From the NCBI GenBank assembly GCA_030429005.1, contig JAUIDP010000018.1, positions 1 to 47,457 on the forward strand: a DNA stretch of 47,457 nt. Reading direction: 5' to 3'. Every line of letters begins with the position of its first letter. The first letter of the stretch is position 1. The notes under the pieces are model-generated. The model had not been told where the DNA came from and searched no databases. It saw only the letters and a program-made list of their open reading frames with translations. This document shows positions 1-6,949 of the stretch, piece by piece. This DNA is from Gammaproteobacteria bacterium. GTDB taxonomy: Bacteria > Pseudomonadota > Gammaproteobacteria > Steroidobacterales > Woeseiaceae. The translations under genes were made by a program, and so were the position numbers.

Positions 1-708
1 GCAGGCATTGGCACCGCCACCAACGATCGGGTTGTACGACATGCACGCGTCGTTGCGGCGAAACTCGCTGGCGAACTCGGCTTCAACTTCGTATTCGTAC
101 AGGCCCGGACGCACGGCGCGCATCGCCGCCTTGTGCGCCTTGACCGCAACTTTTGCCGCTTTGCGCATCGCGGAGATTTCGGCACGACTCTTGTACAGGC
201 GCATGTCATGCAACAGGTGGTCCAGTGCAACGTATTCCTGCGGTGTGTGCACGCCGCGCAGCTCGCGCGAGCGCAGCGAGTTGATCCACTCGGCAATGCG
301 GGCATCGAACTCGGAATACTGGCCCATCGTGTAATAGACCCGGCTGCAGTTTTCCATGACGCCCGGCAGGATGTCGTCGATGTCATCGATGGGAAAGGCA
401 TCGTCGGCACCGTAGTCACGAATCGCACCGTCCGGGCCGGCACGGCTGCCGTCCCAGAGCTCCTTCTCCGGATCGCGCTCCCTGCAGAACAGCAGGAACT
501 CGCCCTGGTCGCGTTCGGGCGCCAGCACCATGACTGCATCGGGCTCGGCGAAGCCGGTGAGATAGTAAAAGTCGCTGTCCTGGCGGTAGCGATACTCCAC
601 GTCGCGGCTGCGCAGCCGTACCGGCGCAGCCGGTTGGATGACGATGCCGCCGGCACCCACCATCGCCATCAGTTGCTTGCGGCGACGGGCAAATTCCTTG
701 CTGTTCAT
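1..708 (-). CDS. pepP: Xaa-Pro aminopeptidase, N-terminal part (runs off the window)
   Basis: Reading leftwards from an ATG at 706-708 gives an open frame to the window edge (236 codons). It begins MNSKEFARRRKQLMAMVG, continues with an aminopeptidase P N-terminal domain (YRQDSDFYYLTGF around residue 45) and reaches the start of the pita-bread catalytic domain, where YNPIVGGGANAC matches the PepP family. The metal ligands of the catalytic domain lie beyond the window. The enzyme removes an N-terminal residue that precedes proline, in the cytoplasm. It follows ygfB with a gap of about 43 nt, the usual ygfB-pepP order of gammaproteobacteria, so the two are probably co-transcribed. The truncation is only a window effect. 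Confidence 0.95.
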   Translation of the reverse strand, partial: MNSKEFARRRKQLMAMVGAGGIVIQPAAPVRLRSRDVEYRYRQDSDFYYLTGFAEPDAVMVLAPERDQGEFLLFCRERDPEKELWDGSRAGPDGAIRDYGADDAFPIDDIDDILPGVMENCSRVYYTMGQYSEFDARIAEWINSLRSRELRGVHTPQEYVALDHLLHDMRLYKSRAEISAMRKAAKVAVKAHKAAMRAVRPGLYEYEVEAEFASEFRRNDACMSYNPIVGGGANAC

Positions 709-751
709 TGTTGAGTCGAACTCAGTTTAATCAGTGTCAGGTCAAATACTG

Positions 752-1336
752 TCAATGCACCGCGTCGGCGGCAGGCTCGCCGGCCGGCCGGCGCAGGTCG
801 GCCAGTTCCTCGTAGGCAAGCTGTGCGGCGACCCGTACATACTCCACCAGCTCCGCATACGCTGCTTCGTCAGACTCTTCGTCGCAGTCCTCGTCGACGG
901 CCGCACGCGTAATCTGCAACAGGTCACGAATGATGTCGGCGAGCGGCTCCGCCTTGAGGCGCTCGCGCAATTCATCGCCATGCTCACCGGCGACGAGGCC
1001 GTGCAGAAAACCCTCGCACCAGTGTGCCAGTGCCGTCGCCCGAATCGCTGTCGGGTCGTCCTCGTCCGGCAGGAGCGGCGTAAAGGCCGACAGGCGTTCA
1101 GCGAACTGGCGGTAGGTCGTTTCGAACAGGGTGCCGAGCAGTGACTCGCACTCGGCACGCAGCGCGTTTGCCGGATCGGTGCCTTCCAGCACCTGCGACA
1201 ACCAGTCGAAGCCGCTGTCCGCGCCGTGTATTGCCAGCCTGCCGGCAAGCAGGCCGTGCGCCTGGGACGCGTCCCACGTCGAACCGGAGCGCCGCAGGGC
1301 GTCGTCCATGGTGTCGTGGCCTATCCTCTCTTCCAT
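752..1336 (-). CDS. ygfB: YgfB/UPF0149 family protein
   Basis: A 194-residue acidic helical protein of the UPF0149 (YgfB/YecA) family. It is recognised by SQAHGLLAGRLAIHG near residue 24, the central WCEGFLHGL segment and the C-terminal EYVRVAAQLAYEEL helix, by its family-typical length, and by its place just upstream of pepP. I chose the ATG at 1334-1336 (MEERIGHDTMDD); a TTG five codons upstream is possible but less likely. The molecular function is not well defined: Pseudomonas YgfB has been linked to regulation of peptidoglycan recycling and AmpC, which I cannot infer for this protein. It is transcribed away from the coiled-coil gene/zapA block, across a gap of about 125 nt. Confidence 0.9.
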   Translation of the reverse strand: MEERIGHDTMDDALRRSGSTWDASQAHGLLAGRLAIHGADSGFDWLSQVLEGTDPANALRAECESLLGTLFETTYRQFAERLSAFTPLLPDEDDPTAIRATALAHWCEGFLHGLVAGEHGDELRERLKAEPLADIIRDLLQITRAAVDEDCDEESDEAAYAELVEYVRVAAQLAYEELADLRRPAGEPAADAVH

Positions 1337-1426
1337 CGCGTTGATTTCCAAAATAATCCTTGCAGCGGCAATGATCCCATGTATCGGCAGCGCTGGCCAT
1401 GTCGGTCATAACGCCGAAAAAGGCGA

Positions 1427-1455
1427 TTGATTCTGCCGTAGCGCCTGTCTATATT
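1427..1455 (+). promoter_or_regulatory. Sigma70-type promoter of the coiled-coil/zapA operon
   Basis: TTGATT (1427-1432), exactly 17 nt of spacer, then TATATT (1450-1455). The ATG of the next gene is at 1462, only 6 nt after the -10 box. Transcription should therefore start at or within a base of the ATG, giving a leaderless message. No Shine-Dalgarno sequence is present before that ATG, which fits. Confidence 0.6.
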
Positions 1456-1461
1456 GGATTC

Positions 1462-1692
1462 ATGGCAGACAATATTAATGCAACGTTTGAGCATGAGCTG
1501 AAACGCCTCGAGAAGCGGGTCGATGCACTGGTCAGTGTCTGCGACCAGCTTCAGGATGAAAACAAGTCACTGAAACAGCGCCAGGATGTCCTGACATCGG
1601 AGCGCGCCAGCCTGCTGCAAAAGAACGAGCAGGTGCGTGCCCGGGTGGAAGCGATGATCGGGCGACTGAAAGCGATGGAACAGGGATCCTAA
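1462..1692 (+). CDS. Small coiled-coil protein, TIGR02449 family (ZapB-like), upstream of zapA
   Basis: A 76-residue protein starting MADNINATFEHELKRLEKRV and made almost wholly of a heptad coiled coil (LKRLEKRVDALVSV, QDENKSLKQRQDVLTSE, ARVEAMIGRLKAME). This matches the short TIGR02449 proteins encoded just before zapA in many gammaproteobacteria; a role in cell division alongside ZapA is presumed from position and ZapB-like build. A longer reading from 1399 exists, but its first 21 residues do not look like the family, and the promoter at 1427-1455 lies downstream of that start, so ATG 1462 is preferred. It ends 2 nt before zapA, so translation is probably coupled. Confidence 0.85.
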   Translation: MADNINATFEHELKRLEKRVDALVSVCDQLQDENKSLKQRQDVLTSERASLLQKNEQVRARVEAMIGRLKAMEQGS

Positions 1693-1694
1693 GC

Positions 1695-2012
1695 ATGATG
1701 AACGATTCGACTACCCAGGTCAGTGTCCGCATTCTGGACAAGGAGTATCAGGTAGCATGCCCGGCGAGCGAACGTACCGACCTGCTGGACTCGGCAGAAG
1801 TACTGAACGCCAAGATGAAGGAAATTCGGGACAGCGGCCGCATTGTCGGGCTGGATCGAATTGCCGTAATGGCCGCTTTGAACATGGCCAACGACCTGTT
1901 ACACGCACAGGCTCGGGATCGCCTCCTGGAAGGCGACTTCAGTTCACGTCTCAAACTTATATCCGATCGCGTCGAAAACGCCCTTGGTGGATCCCAGCAA
2001 CTGGATCTTTGA
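1695..2012 (+). CDS. zapA: Cell division protein ZapA
   Basis: A 105-residue protein. It has an N-terminal beta-rich ZapA head (VSVRILDKEYQVACPASERT), the typical LLDSAEVLNAKMKEIRDSGR region, and a C-terminal helix (DRIAVMAALNMANDLLHA) that forms the tetramer coiled coil. ZapA binds FtsZ and promotes bundling of protofilaments in the Z ring. Two adjacent ATG codons (1695 and 1698) could serve; the GGGATCCTAAGC before them gives a weak GG-rich ribosome binding site. It follows the coiled-coil gene directly and is followed by 6S RNA, the conserved zapA-ssrS-ygfA arrangement. Confidence 0.95.
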   Translation: MMNDSTTQVSVRILDKEYQVACPASERTDLLDSAEVLNAKMKEIRDSGRIVGLDRIAVMAALNMANDLLHAQARDRLLEGDFSSRLKLISDRVENALGGSQQLDL

Positions 2013-2033
2013 CGCGGCCGGCTGGTCAAAAGA

Positions 2034-2230
2034 GTTGGCGCCTCCTGCAGTGTTCGATGCTGACCTGGAAACCTTTCGACCCTAACGTTTTACCTCGGGG
2101 TCGTGTTCTGTCGGCAACATGTGAGCAGGGCCGCAATTGCGGTAAGCCTGTTGTTGCCACGGCTGACCCCACCTGTTGCTCCGGTTCGAGAGCGACGGTC
2201 AAAAACGGCACAGGCGGGAGGCGCTCTTTT
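2034..2230 (+). ncRNA. ssrS: 6S RNA
   Basis: Position and fold identify 6S RNA, which mimics an open promoter and sequesters sigma70 RNA polymerase in stationary phase. It lies between zapA and ygfA as in other gammaproteobacteria. The ends pair strongly: GCGCCTCCTGC (2038-2048) with GGCGGGAGGCGC (2213-2224). The centre is a long interrupted hairpin: GGGGTC (2097-2102) with GACCCC (2165-2170), GGCAACA (2113-2119) with TGTTGCC (2152-2158), and an apical CCGCAATTGCGG (2131-2142). Between closing stem and hairpin lies a large, mostly unpaired bubble, as the family requires. The exact ends are estimates. The 3' end overlaps the probable start of ygfA. Confidence 0.85.
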
Positions 2231-2784
2231 TGAACTCGACGCAACGCAGTAGCGCACTGCATGCGCGGCGCTCGATGACCGAAGAAGAGCGCCTGGTGGC
2301 CAGCGCCACGATCTCCCGACGCATCCTCCGTTCACGAGTTTTCTTCGCAGCCCGGTCTGTCGCCTGCTACTTGCCGATGGCAGACGAAGTTGACCCAAGG
2401 GAAATAATCGCGCGCGGCTGGCGCGCAAATAAGCGCATTTTTTGTCCGGTAATGGAAAAAAACGGTGCAATGTTGTTTCGCGAGTTACGCCCGGATTCCA
2501 CCTTGCTAAGGAACAAATTCGGCCTGTGGGAGCCTGTCGACGGCGAAGAAATTCCGCCACGACGACTCGACCTGGTGATCACTCCCGTTGTCGCATTTGA
2601 CCGACACTGCAATCGAATAGGTATGGGCGGAGGTTACTTCGATCGTTGTTTTTCGTTTCTCCGGCATCGTCGATCGTGGATTGCGCCGAAGCTGCTCGGC
2701 GTCGCGTTTGCTTGCCAGGAAGTTGCAAAAATCTCACCAAACCCTTGGGACATACGGCTTTACGCGGTTTACAGCGACAAGTGA
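2230..2784 (+). CDS. fau: 5-formyltetrahydrofolate cyclo-ligase (5-FCL)
   Basis: About 184 residues of the YgfA/5-FCL family, which converts 5-formyl-THF to 5,10-methenyl-THF with ATP in the cytoplasm. The diagnostic GMGGGYFDR motif is near residue 135, preceded by LDLVITPVVAFD and followed by the WDIRLYAV C-terminus. The start is uncertain. TTG at 2230-2232 gives the family-typical short N-terminus before HARRSMTEEER and has GGGAGG 8 nt upstream; ATG at 2275 would remove part of the first helix. The Shine-Dalgarno sequence falls inside the 3' strand of the 6S RNA closing stem, so 6S processing or folding may affect translation. In E. coli ygfA is likewise co-transcribed with 6S RNA. Confidence 0.88.
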   Translation: MNSTQRSSALHARRSMTEEERLVASATISRRILRSRVFFAARSVACYLPMADEVDPREIIARGWRANKRIFCPVMEKNGAMLFRELRPDSTLLRNKFGLWEPVDGEEIPPRRLDLVITPVVAFDRHCNRIGMGGGYFDRCFSFLRHRRSWIAPKLLGVAFACQEVAKISPNPWDIRLYAVYSDK

Positions 2785-3110
2785 GCCTGGATTAACACGG
2801 CCGCAGTCCTGCCTCGTGAACAACCATCGTTGTAAAAATTTGCTCCCTTGCGTGGCGAAAAAACGTTTCGATGAATTTAGCAGCGGTTAAAAAACCGGGT
2901 CGCAAAACAAGGTTGTGGAAGCAAAATCCGTGGGCGAACTTGTCGCCCTAAAACCGCGTGCAAATCCGGCTGGATGCAGTTCGATTTTTGCACGTGGCAA
3001 CAAGCACTTTTTCCCGATTTTGATAGTGTTAAACACGTCACTCTACTCGCTGGATTTTTTGTTTCCGTTGTATATACTCAGCTCCGGGTACCCGACACGG
3101 AGAAATACTG
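2785..3110 (+). other. Gene-free stretch with hairpins and a likely promoter for the Lys-rich gene
   Basis: No convincing gene is seen in these 326 nt. The stretch is AT-richer than its surroundings. It holds a perfect hairpin GGGCGA/TCGCCC with a 5-nt loop (2932-2948) and, just after, a longer stem CGTGCAAATC (2957-2966) with GATTTTTGCACG (2983-2994) around a 16-nt loop. A -10 box TATACT is at 3073-3078 with a poor -35 (CTGGAT, 3050-3055), and a GGAG ribosome binding site lies at 3099-3102 before the ATG at 3111. The hairpins lie upstream of this promoter, so they could belong to the ygfA transcript tail, a small RNA or a longer leader; I cannot tell which. Confidence 0.5.
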
Positions 3111-3605
3111 ATGGCTACTAAGAAGAAGTCCAAGAAGAAAGCGTCGAAGCGCAAAGCTGCGCCGAAACGCAAAGCAACAAAGAAGAAGGCAACAAAACGC
3201 AAGACGAAGAGAAAGGTCGCAAAGAAAGCGACAAAGAAGAAGGTAACTCGCAAGAAAGCGAAGAAGAAGGCTAAAAAGAAAGTAGCCAAGCGGAAGGCGA
3301 AAAAGAAAGTCGCCAAACGCAAAGCCAAGAAGAAGGCTAAAAAGAAGGTAGCGAAACGCAAGGCGAAGAAGAAAGTAGCCAAGCGTAAAGCCAAGAAGAA
3401 GGCGAAAAAGAAAGTCGCCAAGCGGAAGGCCAAGAAAAAAGCTACCAAGCGGAAAGCGAAGAAAAAGGCTAAGAAGAAAGTAGCCAAGCGGAAGACGAAG
3501 AAAAAGGCTACCAAGCGGAAAGCGAAGAAAAAGGCCAAGAAGGTCGTACGGAAGGCTAAGAAGAAAGCCAGTAAGGCCAGGAAAAAATCTTCTCGCCGCA
3601 AGTAA
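3111..3605 (+). CDS. Lys/Arg-rich repetitive histone H1-like (AlgP-like) protein
   Basis: A 164-residue protein in which 106 residues are Lys or Arg and nearly all the rest are Ala, Val, Thr or Ser. After MATKKKSKKKASKRKAAPKR it consists of degenerate repeats of the type KKAKKKVAKRKA. No acidic, aromatic or cysteine residue is present, and no folded domain is expected. This resembles the C-terminal tail of eukaryotic histone H1 and bacterial proteins such as AlgP and Hc1-like proteins, which bind DNA nonspecifically or influence nucleoid compaction; DNA or RNA binding here is inferred from charge alone. The repeats differ by many synonymous changes, so the coding frame is maintained. A GGAG site precedes the ATG and a strong terminator follows, so it is probably monocistronic. 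Confidence 0.85.
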   Translation: MATKKKSKKKASKRKAAPKRKATKKKATKRKTKRKVAKKATKKKVTRKKAKKKAKKKVAKRKAKKKVAKRKAKKKAKKKVAKRKAKKKVAKRKAKKKAKKKVAKRKAKKKATKRKAKKKAKKKVAKRKTKKKATKRKAKKKAKKVVRKAKKKASKARKKSSRRK

Positions 3606-3654
3606 TGCTTAGTCTTGAACCGCGAAGAAGCTAGTTCTTTTTCCAAGTACAACG

Positions 3655-3681
3655 AAAGTGCCCGCGTCAGCGGGCACTTTT
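3655..3681 (+). terminator. Rho-independent terminator after the Lys-rich gene
   Basis: The stem GTGCCCGC/GCGGGCAC with a short TCA loop, flanked by AAA and followed by TTTT, ends about 75 nt after the stop codon. It separates this gene from rpiA, which starts at 3704. Confidence 0.85.
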
Positions 3682-3703
3682 GTATGTAAGATATGTCACC
3701 CAT

Positions 3704-4363
3704 ATGGATGCGCTGCAGAAAAAACGCAAGGCCGCTGAGGCAGCCCTTGCATTTATCGAGCCCGGCACGAAACTCGGCGTAGGCACAGGCTCCACCGTCA
3801 ATTGCCTGATCGATTTGCTGCCGAGCGTCCGCTCCAATATTGAAGCAATTGTGTCCAGTTCGAGGGCATCCACGGAGCTACTCGAGAACGAGGGCTTCGA
3901 GGTTTCGACTCTGAATGAAACCGGGGACCTCGACCTTTACATCGATGGCGCCGACGAATCGAACAAGCGCCTGCAGCTGATCAAGGGCGGTGGCGGCGCG
4001 CTGACCCGAGAGAAGATCGTTGCAGGCGCCAGTCGTCGCTTTGTCTGCATCGTCGACGACTCCAAACTGGTTGGTATGCTGGGCAGCTTTCCACTCCCTC
4101 TCGAAGTCATCCCGATGGCCCAGTCATTCGTGGCGCGGCGGCTGCTGAAGATGCGGGCGCAACCAGTCTGGCGCGAGGGATTTGTGACCGATAACGGCAA
4201 CCATATCCTCGATATCCATGACCTTGCCATACCGAACCCGCTGGAAATGGAGTCCCGGCTCAACGAGATACCGGGTGTTGTCACAGTCGGCATTTTTGCC
4301 CGACGCCCGGCGGATGTACTGCTCGTCGCCGGTGACTCCGGTGTCCGGGAGATGCGTGTTTAG
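3704..4363 (+). CDS. rpiA: Ribose-5-phosphate isomerase A
   Basis: A 219-residue protein, the same length as E. coli RpiA. It interconverts ribose 5-phosphate and ribulose 5-phosphate in the non-oxidative pentose phosphate pathway. Visible motifs are the phosphate-binding [10 protein letters not shown] near residue 26, the catalytic-site DGADE near residue 80 and [12 protein letters not shown] near residue 93. The ATG at 3704 matches the family N-terminus ([14 protein letters not shown]); eight extra upstream codons are open but unlikely to be used. A TAAGAT box at 3687-3692 could be its -10, giving a very short leader. The cupin gene begins on the next base after its TAG stop. Confidence 0.95.
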   Translation: MDALQKKRKAAEAALAFIEPGTKLGVGTGSTVNCLIDLLPSVRSNIEAIVSSSRASTELLENEGFEVSTLNETGDLDLYIDGADESNKRLQLIKGGGGALTREKIVAGASRRFVCIVDDSKLVGMLGSFPLPLEVIPMAQSFVARRLLKMRAQPVWREGFVTDNGNHILDIHDLAIPNPLEMESRLNEIPGVVTVGIFARRPADVLLVAGDSGVREMRV

Positions 4364-4921
4364 ATGCCATTCAATCTCGAACAATTCGTTTCTGACTGCG
4401 GCAAGGCCACCGCCGATCACGCCCCGACCAAAGCCGTACGCGAGATACTGGCCGCTGCGGTCGAAAATCCGCAGGCCATCCTCGACGAACTGGGCACGCC
4501 GACCCGAGGCGAGGTCCAGCGCCTGTTCGTATCTGACGAGTTGACCGTCATCAATGTTATCTGGGCACCCGGGATGATCCTGATGCCGCACAACCACAAC
4601 ATGTGGGCGGTGATCGGCGTGTACGGCGGGCGTGAAGACAATATTTTCTGGCGCCGCTGCAAGGATGACCCCAACGGCATGATCGAGGCAGCCGGAGCGA
4701 AGTCTATCGGGCCGAAGGAGGTCCGGCCGCTCGGTGACGACGTCATACATTCCGTCAGTAACCCGACCAGCAAGTTCACCGCAGCGATTCACGTCTACGG
4801 TGGCGATTTCTTCGCCCAGGAACGCAGTGAATGGGACCCGGAAAGCCTGTACGAGTACCCCTACGATATCGACAAGAACATGGCCCTGTTTGAAAAGGCG
4901 AACAGCAAGTCGGAGCCATAA
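4364..4921 (+). CDS. Cupin-fold protein, cysteine dioxygenase-like
   Basis: A 185-residue soluble protein with a single cupin/double-stranded beta-helix domain. The segment MPHNHNMWAVIGVYGG near residue 75 supplies the H-x-H metal ligands of cupin motif 1, and DVIHSVSNP near residue 127 supplies the later histidine. This pattern resembles bacterial type I thiol dioxygenases (cysteine or 3-mercaptopropionate dioxygenase) and related predicted metal-dependent enzymes, so an Fe-dependent oxygenase is plausible, but the substrate cannot be read from sequence. The ATG follows the rpiA TAG stop with no gap, so it is translationally coupled to rpiA. A terminator follows directly. Confidence 0.75.
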   Translation: MPFNLEQFVSDCGKATADHAPTKAVREILAAAVENPQAILDELGTPTRGEVQRLFVSDELTVINVIWAPGMILMPHNHNMWAVIGVYGGREDNIFWRRCKDDPNGMIEAAGAKSIGPKEVRPLGDDVIHSVSNPTSKFTAAIHVYGGDFFAQERSEWDPESLYEYPYDIDKNMALFEKANSKSEP

Positions 4922-4934
4922 AATCATCCAAAAA

Positions 4935-4965
4935 AAACGGGCCCCGATGGGGCCCGTTTCTTTTT
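4935..4965. terminator. Terminator after the cupin gene, facing tRNA-Gln
   Basis: An A-run, then ACGGGCCCC-GAT-GGGGCCCGT, then TTTCTTTTT. The stem is symmetric with A/T runs on both sides, so it can end the plus-strand rpiA-cupin transcript and the minus-strand rplM-rpsI-tRNA transcript that arrives from the other side. Confidence 0.85.
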
Positions 4966-5038
4966 GGCTGGGGGACCAGGATTCGAACCTGGGTTGGCGG
5001 AGTCAGAGTCCGCAGTCCTACCGCTAGACGATCCCCCA
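4965..5038 (-). tRNA. glnX: tRNA-Gln (anticodon CTG)
   Basis: Read on the minus strand, 74 nt fold into a cloverleaf. The acceptor stem TGGGGGA pairs with the TCCCCCA end, the D arm contains AGCGGTA, the anticodon stem GCGGA/TCCGC encloses the loop CTCTGAC with CTG at positions 34-36, and the T arm contains GGTTCGAATCC. CCA is encoded. The CTG anticodon reads CAG codons. The gene lies 24 nt downstream of rpsI and may be co-transcribed with the ribosomal genes. Confidence 0.95.
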
Positions 5039-5062
5039 AATCCGGGCGGCGGTCGCGCGTAA

Positions 5063-5455
5063 TTAGCGCTTCGAGTACTGCGTCGAGCGACGGGCTTTAC
5101 GCAGTCCGACTTTCTTGCGTTCGACCTCACGCGCATCGCGGGTGACGTAGCCAGCTTTGCGCAATGCAGCACGCATGGTTTCATCGTACTGCATCAATGC
5201 ACGGGTCAGGCCGTGGCGAATCGCGCCTGCCTGGCCGGTGGTGCCACCACCCTTGACCGTCACATTGACATCAAACTTTTCGGTCAGGTTCATCAGCTCA
5301 AGCGGCTGGCGCACGATCATGCTCGCCGTCTTGCGGCCGAAGAACACGTCCAGCGGACGCTTGTTCACGGTGATCGAGCCAGAGCCGGGCTTCAGGAAGA
5401 CGCGCGCGGTCGACGACTTGCGGCGGCCGGTTCCATAAAATTGTGTATCAGTCAT
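5063..5455 (-). CDS. rpsI: 30S ribosomal protein S9
   Basis: A 130-residue protein with the S9 hallmarks: [18 protein letters not shown] at the N-terminus, [19 protein letters not shown] in the middle and the invariant basic tail ending YSKR, which reaches the P-site tRNA in the ribosome. It follows rplM by 31 nt, the universal rplM-rpsI pair. Confidence 0.99.
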   Translation of the reverse strand: MTDTQFYGTGRRKSSTARVFLKPGSGSITVNKRPLDVFFGRKTASMIVRQPLELMNLTEKFDVNVTVKGGGTTGQAGAIRHGLTRALMQYDETMRAALRKAGYVTRDAREVERKKVGLRKARRSTQYSKR

Positions 5456-5486
5456 TTACTTGCCTCTGGTCCAGGACGCTGCCGTC

Positions 5487-5921
5487 TCAGACATCAATTT
5501 CCAGTGTGATCGGCTGCTGTGCAGCATGGCCATGCTCCGGACCCTTGTACACCTTCAGTTTCTTGAACATCTGGCGCCCCAGCGGCCCTTTCGGCAGCAT
5601 GCCCTTGACCGCACCTTCGATGACGCGCTCCGGCGCTTTGGCCAGCTGCTTCTCGAGCGAAATCGACTTCAGGTGACCGACGTAGCCGGTGTGGTGGTGA
5701 TAGATCTTGTCCTTGAGCTTGTTGCCCGAAACACGGATCTTCTCGGCGTTGACGACGACAATATAGTCGCCGGTGTCGACGTGCGGCGTATACTCAGGCT
5801 TGTGCTTGCCACGCAGGCGCCGGGCGATCTCCGTAGACAGTCGACCCAGCGTCTTGCCGGTCGCATCGACGACGAACCAGTCACGCCGAACCTCCGCCGG
5901 CTTTGCAGAAAACGTATTCAT
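5487..5921 (-). CDS. rplM: 50S ribosomal protein L13
   Basis: A 144-residue L13. It starts [20 protein letters not shown], continues with [20 protein letters not shown] and contains the L13 signature region [19 protein letters not shown] near residue 103. L13 is an early-assembly protein of the large subunit. The ATG has a GGAAGAGA ribosome binding site. The message has a leader of about 60 nt from the promoter at 5988-6016; L13 is autoregulated through its leader in E. coli, but I could not establish a matching structure here. Confidence 0.99.
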   Translation of the reverse strand: MNTFSAKPAEVRRDWFVVDATGKTLGRLSTEIARRLRGKHKPEYTPHVDTGDYIVVVNAEKIRVSGNKLKDKIYHHHTGYVGHLKSISLEKQLAKAPERVIEGAVKGMLPKGPLGRQMFKKLKVYKGPEHGHAAQQPITLEIDV

Positions 5922-5987
5922 TATCTCTTCCGTAGGGAATTCATCTTAAATCAGGCCACTACCTGCCGGAGGGCCGAAAGGCGCGAA

Positions 5988-6016
5988 ATTCTACTGTAGG
6001 GGCCGCCCAGATGCAA
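5988..6016 (-). promoter_or_regulatory. Promoter of rplM-rpsI
   Basis: On the minus strand TTGCAT (6011-6016) and TAGAAT (5988-5993) are separated by exactly 17 nt, a good sigma70 promoter. The predicted start is near 5981, leaving a leader of about 60 nt before the rplM ATG. Confidence 0.7.
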
Positions 6017-6036
6017 ACAATCGGGCAGATTTCGGA

Positions 6037-6070
6037 GAAAAAAAAGCGCCCGAATTCGGGCGCTTTTTCT
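6037..6070. terminator. Bidirectional terminator downstream of the DUF481 gene
   Basis: A perfect palindrome GCGCCCGAATTCGGGCGC (6046-6063) flanked by a long A-run on the left and TTTTT on the right. It lies 37 nt beyond the stop of the minus-strand DUF481 gene and will act as an intrinsic terminator for it. Confidence 0.85.
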
Positions 6071-6106
6071 CTTTGCATTTCAGTAGCTTATGGTTTAACA
6101 GCCGGA

Positions 6107-6838
6107 TTAGAAGGCATATTCGAGCGACAGGGCCGTGAATGTATCCGTCTTCTCGGTGCCTGCCGGCACGTCCGAGTTGTTCTTGATCGTGTACGAGGCG
6201 ACCAGGGCGAGGTCCCCAACCAGCGTCGCGCTGATCGCTGTTTTGGACATCGTGTAGGTGTTTTCGTCACCGGCTTCGACCAGCAGGTCCTGCGTGAACT
6301 CGGCCGTATCACTGAGCTGCCACTTGTAATACAGGCCACCGGTCAGGATGGTTTCGCTCTCGTCCGTGCCGTCCGCCAGCTCGGATTGCCGGGCACCGAA
6401 GCCGAGCTCGCCGTTCAGCGTGTGCCGCTCGGTATCGATCAGGCGATGGCCATAACCGACGGTCTGTGAGAACTGCGTGTCGTAGCCGCTGAAACGATCT
6501 TTTCGCCAGTCCAGTCGCCCGAACAGGAAGTTGTACTCGGTCAGCTGGCGCTCACTCTTCCAGCCAGCCGTAAAGGCTTCCGCCGTTGTGTCGTTGTCCT
6601 CGCTGGCCTTGATCGCCGAGGCATTGAACATGTGTGTCCATTTGTCCGCGACGTACTGGATCTCGAACGCACCGCCCATGTTGGTGGTATCGGTATTACC
6701 CGAAGTACCAAGGTAACTGAGACGCGCTTTACCAGACCACGGACCTTCCGGACCGGTGTCCTCCTCGACGTCGTGCGCCCAGCTCGGCGCAGCCAGCGAC
6801 AACAGGCTGACGACGATTAAAATTCTGCTTAGATTCAT
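6107..6838 (-). CDS. DUF481 family outer-membrane protein (YdiY-like)
   Basis: A 243-residue exported protein. A clear signal peptide ([21 protein letters not shown]) is followed by [18 protein letters not shown], the start of the DUF481 domain, then alternating amphipathic strands and a C-terminal LSLEYAF ending in Phe, the usual outer-membrane beta-barrel insertion signal. Proteins of this family are salt- or acid-inducible barrels of unknown substrate. A GGGAG ribosome binding site precedes the ATG and TATACT at 6865-6870 on this strand is a likely -10. It is divergent from coq7; both promoters share the 111-nt gap. Confidence 0.85.
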   Translation of the reverse strand: MNLSRILIVVSLLSLAAPSWAHDVEEDTGPEGPWSGKARLSYLGTSGNTDTTNMGGAFEIQYVADKWTHMFNASAIKASEDNDTTAEAFTAGWKSERQLTEYNFLFGRLDWRKDRFSGYDTQFSQTVGYGHRLIDTERHTLNGELGFGARQSELADGTDESETILTGGLYYKWQLSDTAEFTQDLLVEAGDENTYTMSKTAISATLVGDLALVASYTIKNNSDVPAGTEKTDTFTALSLEYAF

Positions 6839-6933
6839 TTTAAGTCTCCCGAATTCGGCCGCGGAGTATACGGGTTTTTTTTCGCAAGGCGAATTTTTGC
6901 CACTCGGTATGAACTACCCGCTAACGGCCACGT

Positions 6934-6942
6934 TGGTATAAT
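6934..6942 (+). promoter_or_regulatory. Extended -10 promoter of coq7
   Basis: TGGTATAAT: a perfect TATAAT (6937-6942) with the TGn extension and no clear -35. The coq7 ATG is at 6950, 7 nt after the -10 box, so the transcript is predicted to be leaderless or nearly so. No ribosome binding site is visible. Confidence 0.65.
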
Positions 6943-6949
6943 CCTCAAG

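Noticed and set aside
2915-3121. Short plus-strand frame of 68 codons in the gap before the Lys-rich gene
   Set aside because: No ribosome binding site, no recognisable composition, and it overlaps the hairpins, the promoter and the start of the next gene.
3111-3605. CRISPR-like or tandem DNA repeat array
   Set aside because: The repetition is at the protein level in one continuous reading frame, units are unequal and lack spacers.
3038-3703. A 221-residue Phe/Ala/Leu-rich reading frame on the minus strand opposite the Lys-rich gene
   Set aside because: Its composition (FFLAF repeats) is the exact complement of Lys codons read backwards; it has no promoter or ribosome binding site and runs through the terminator.
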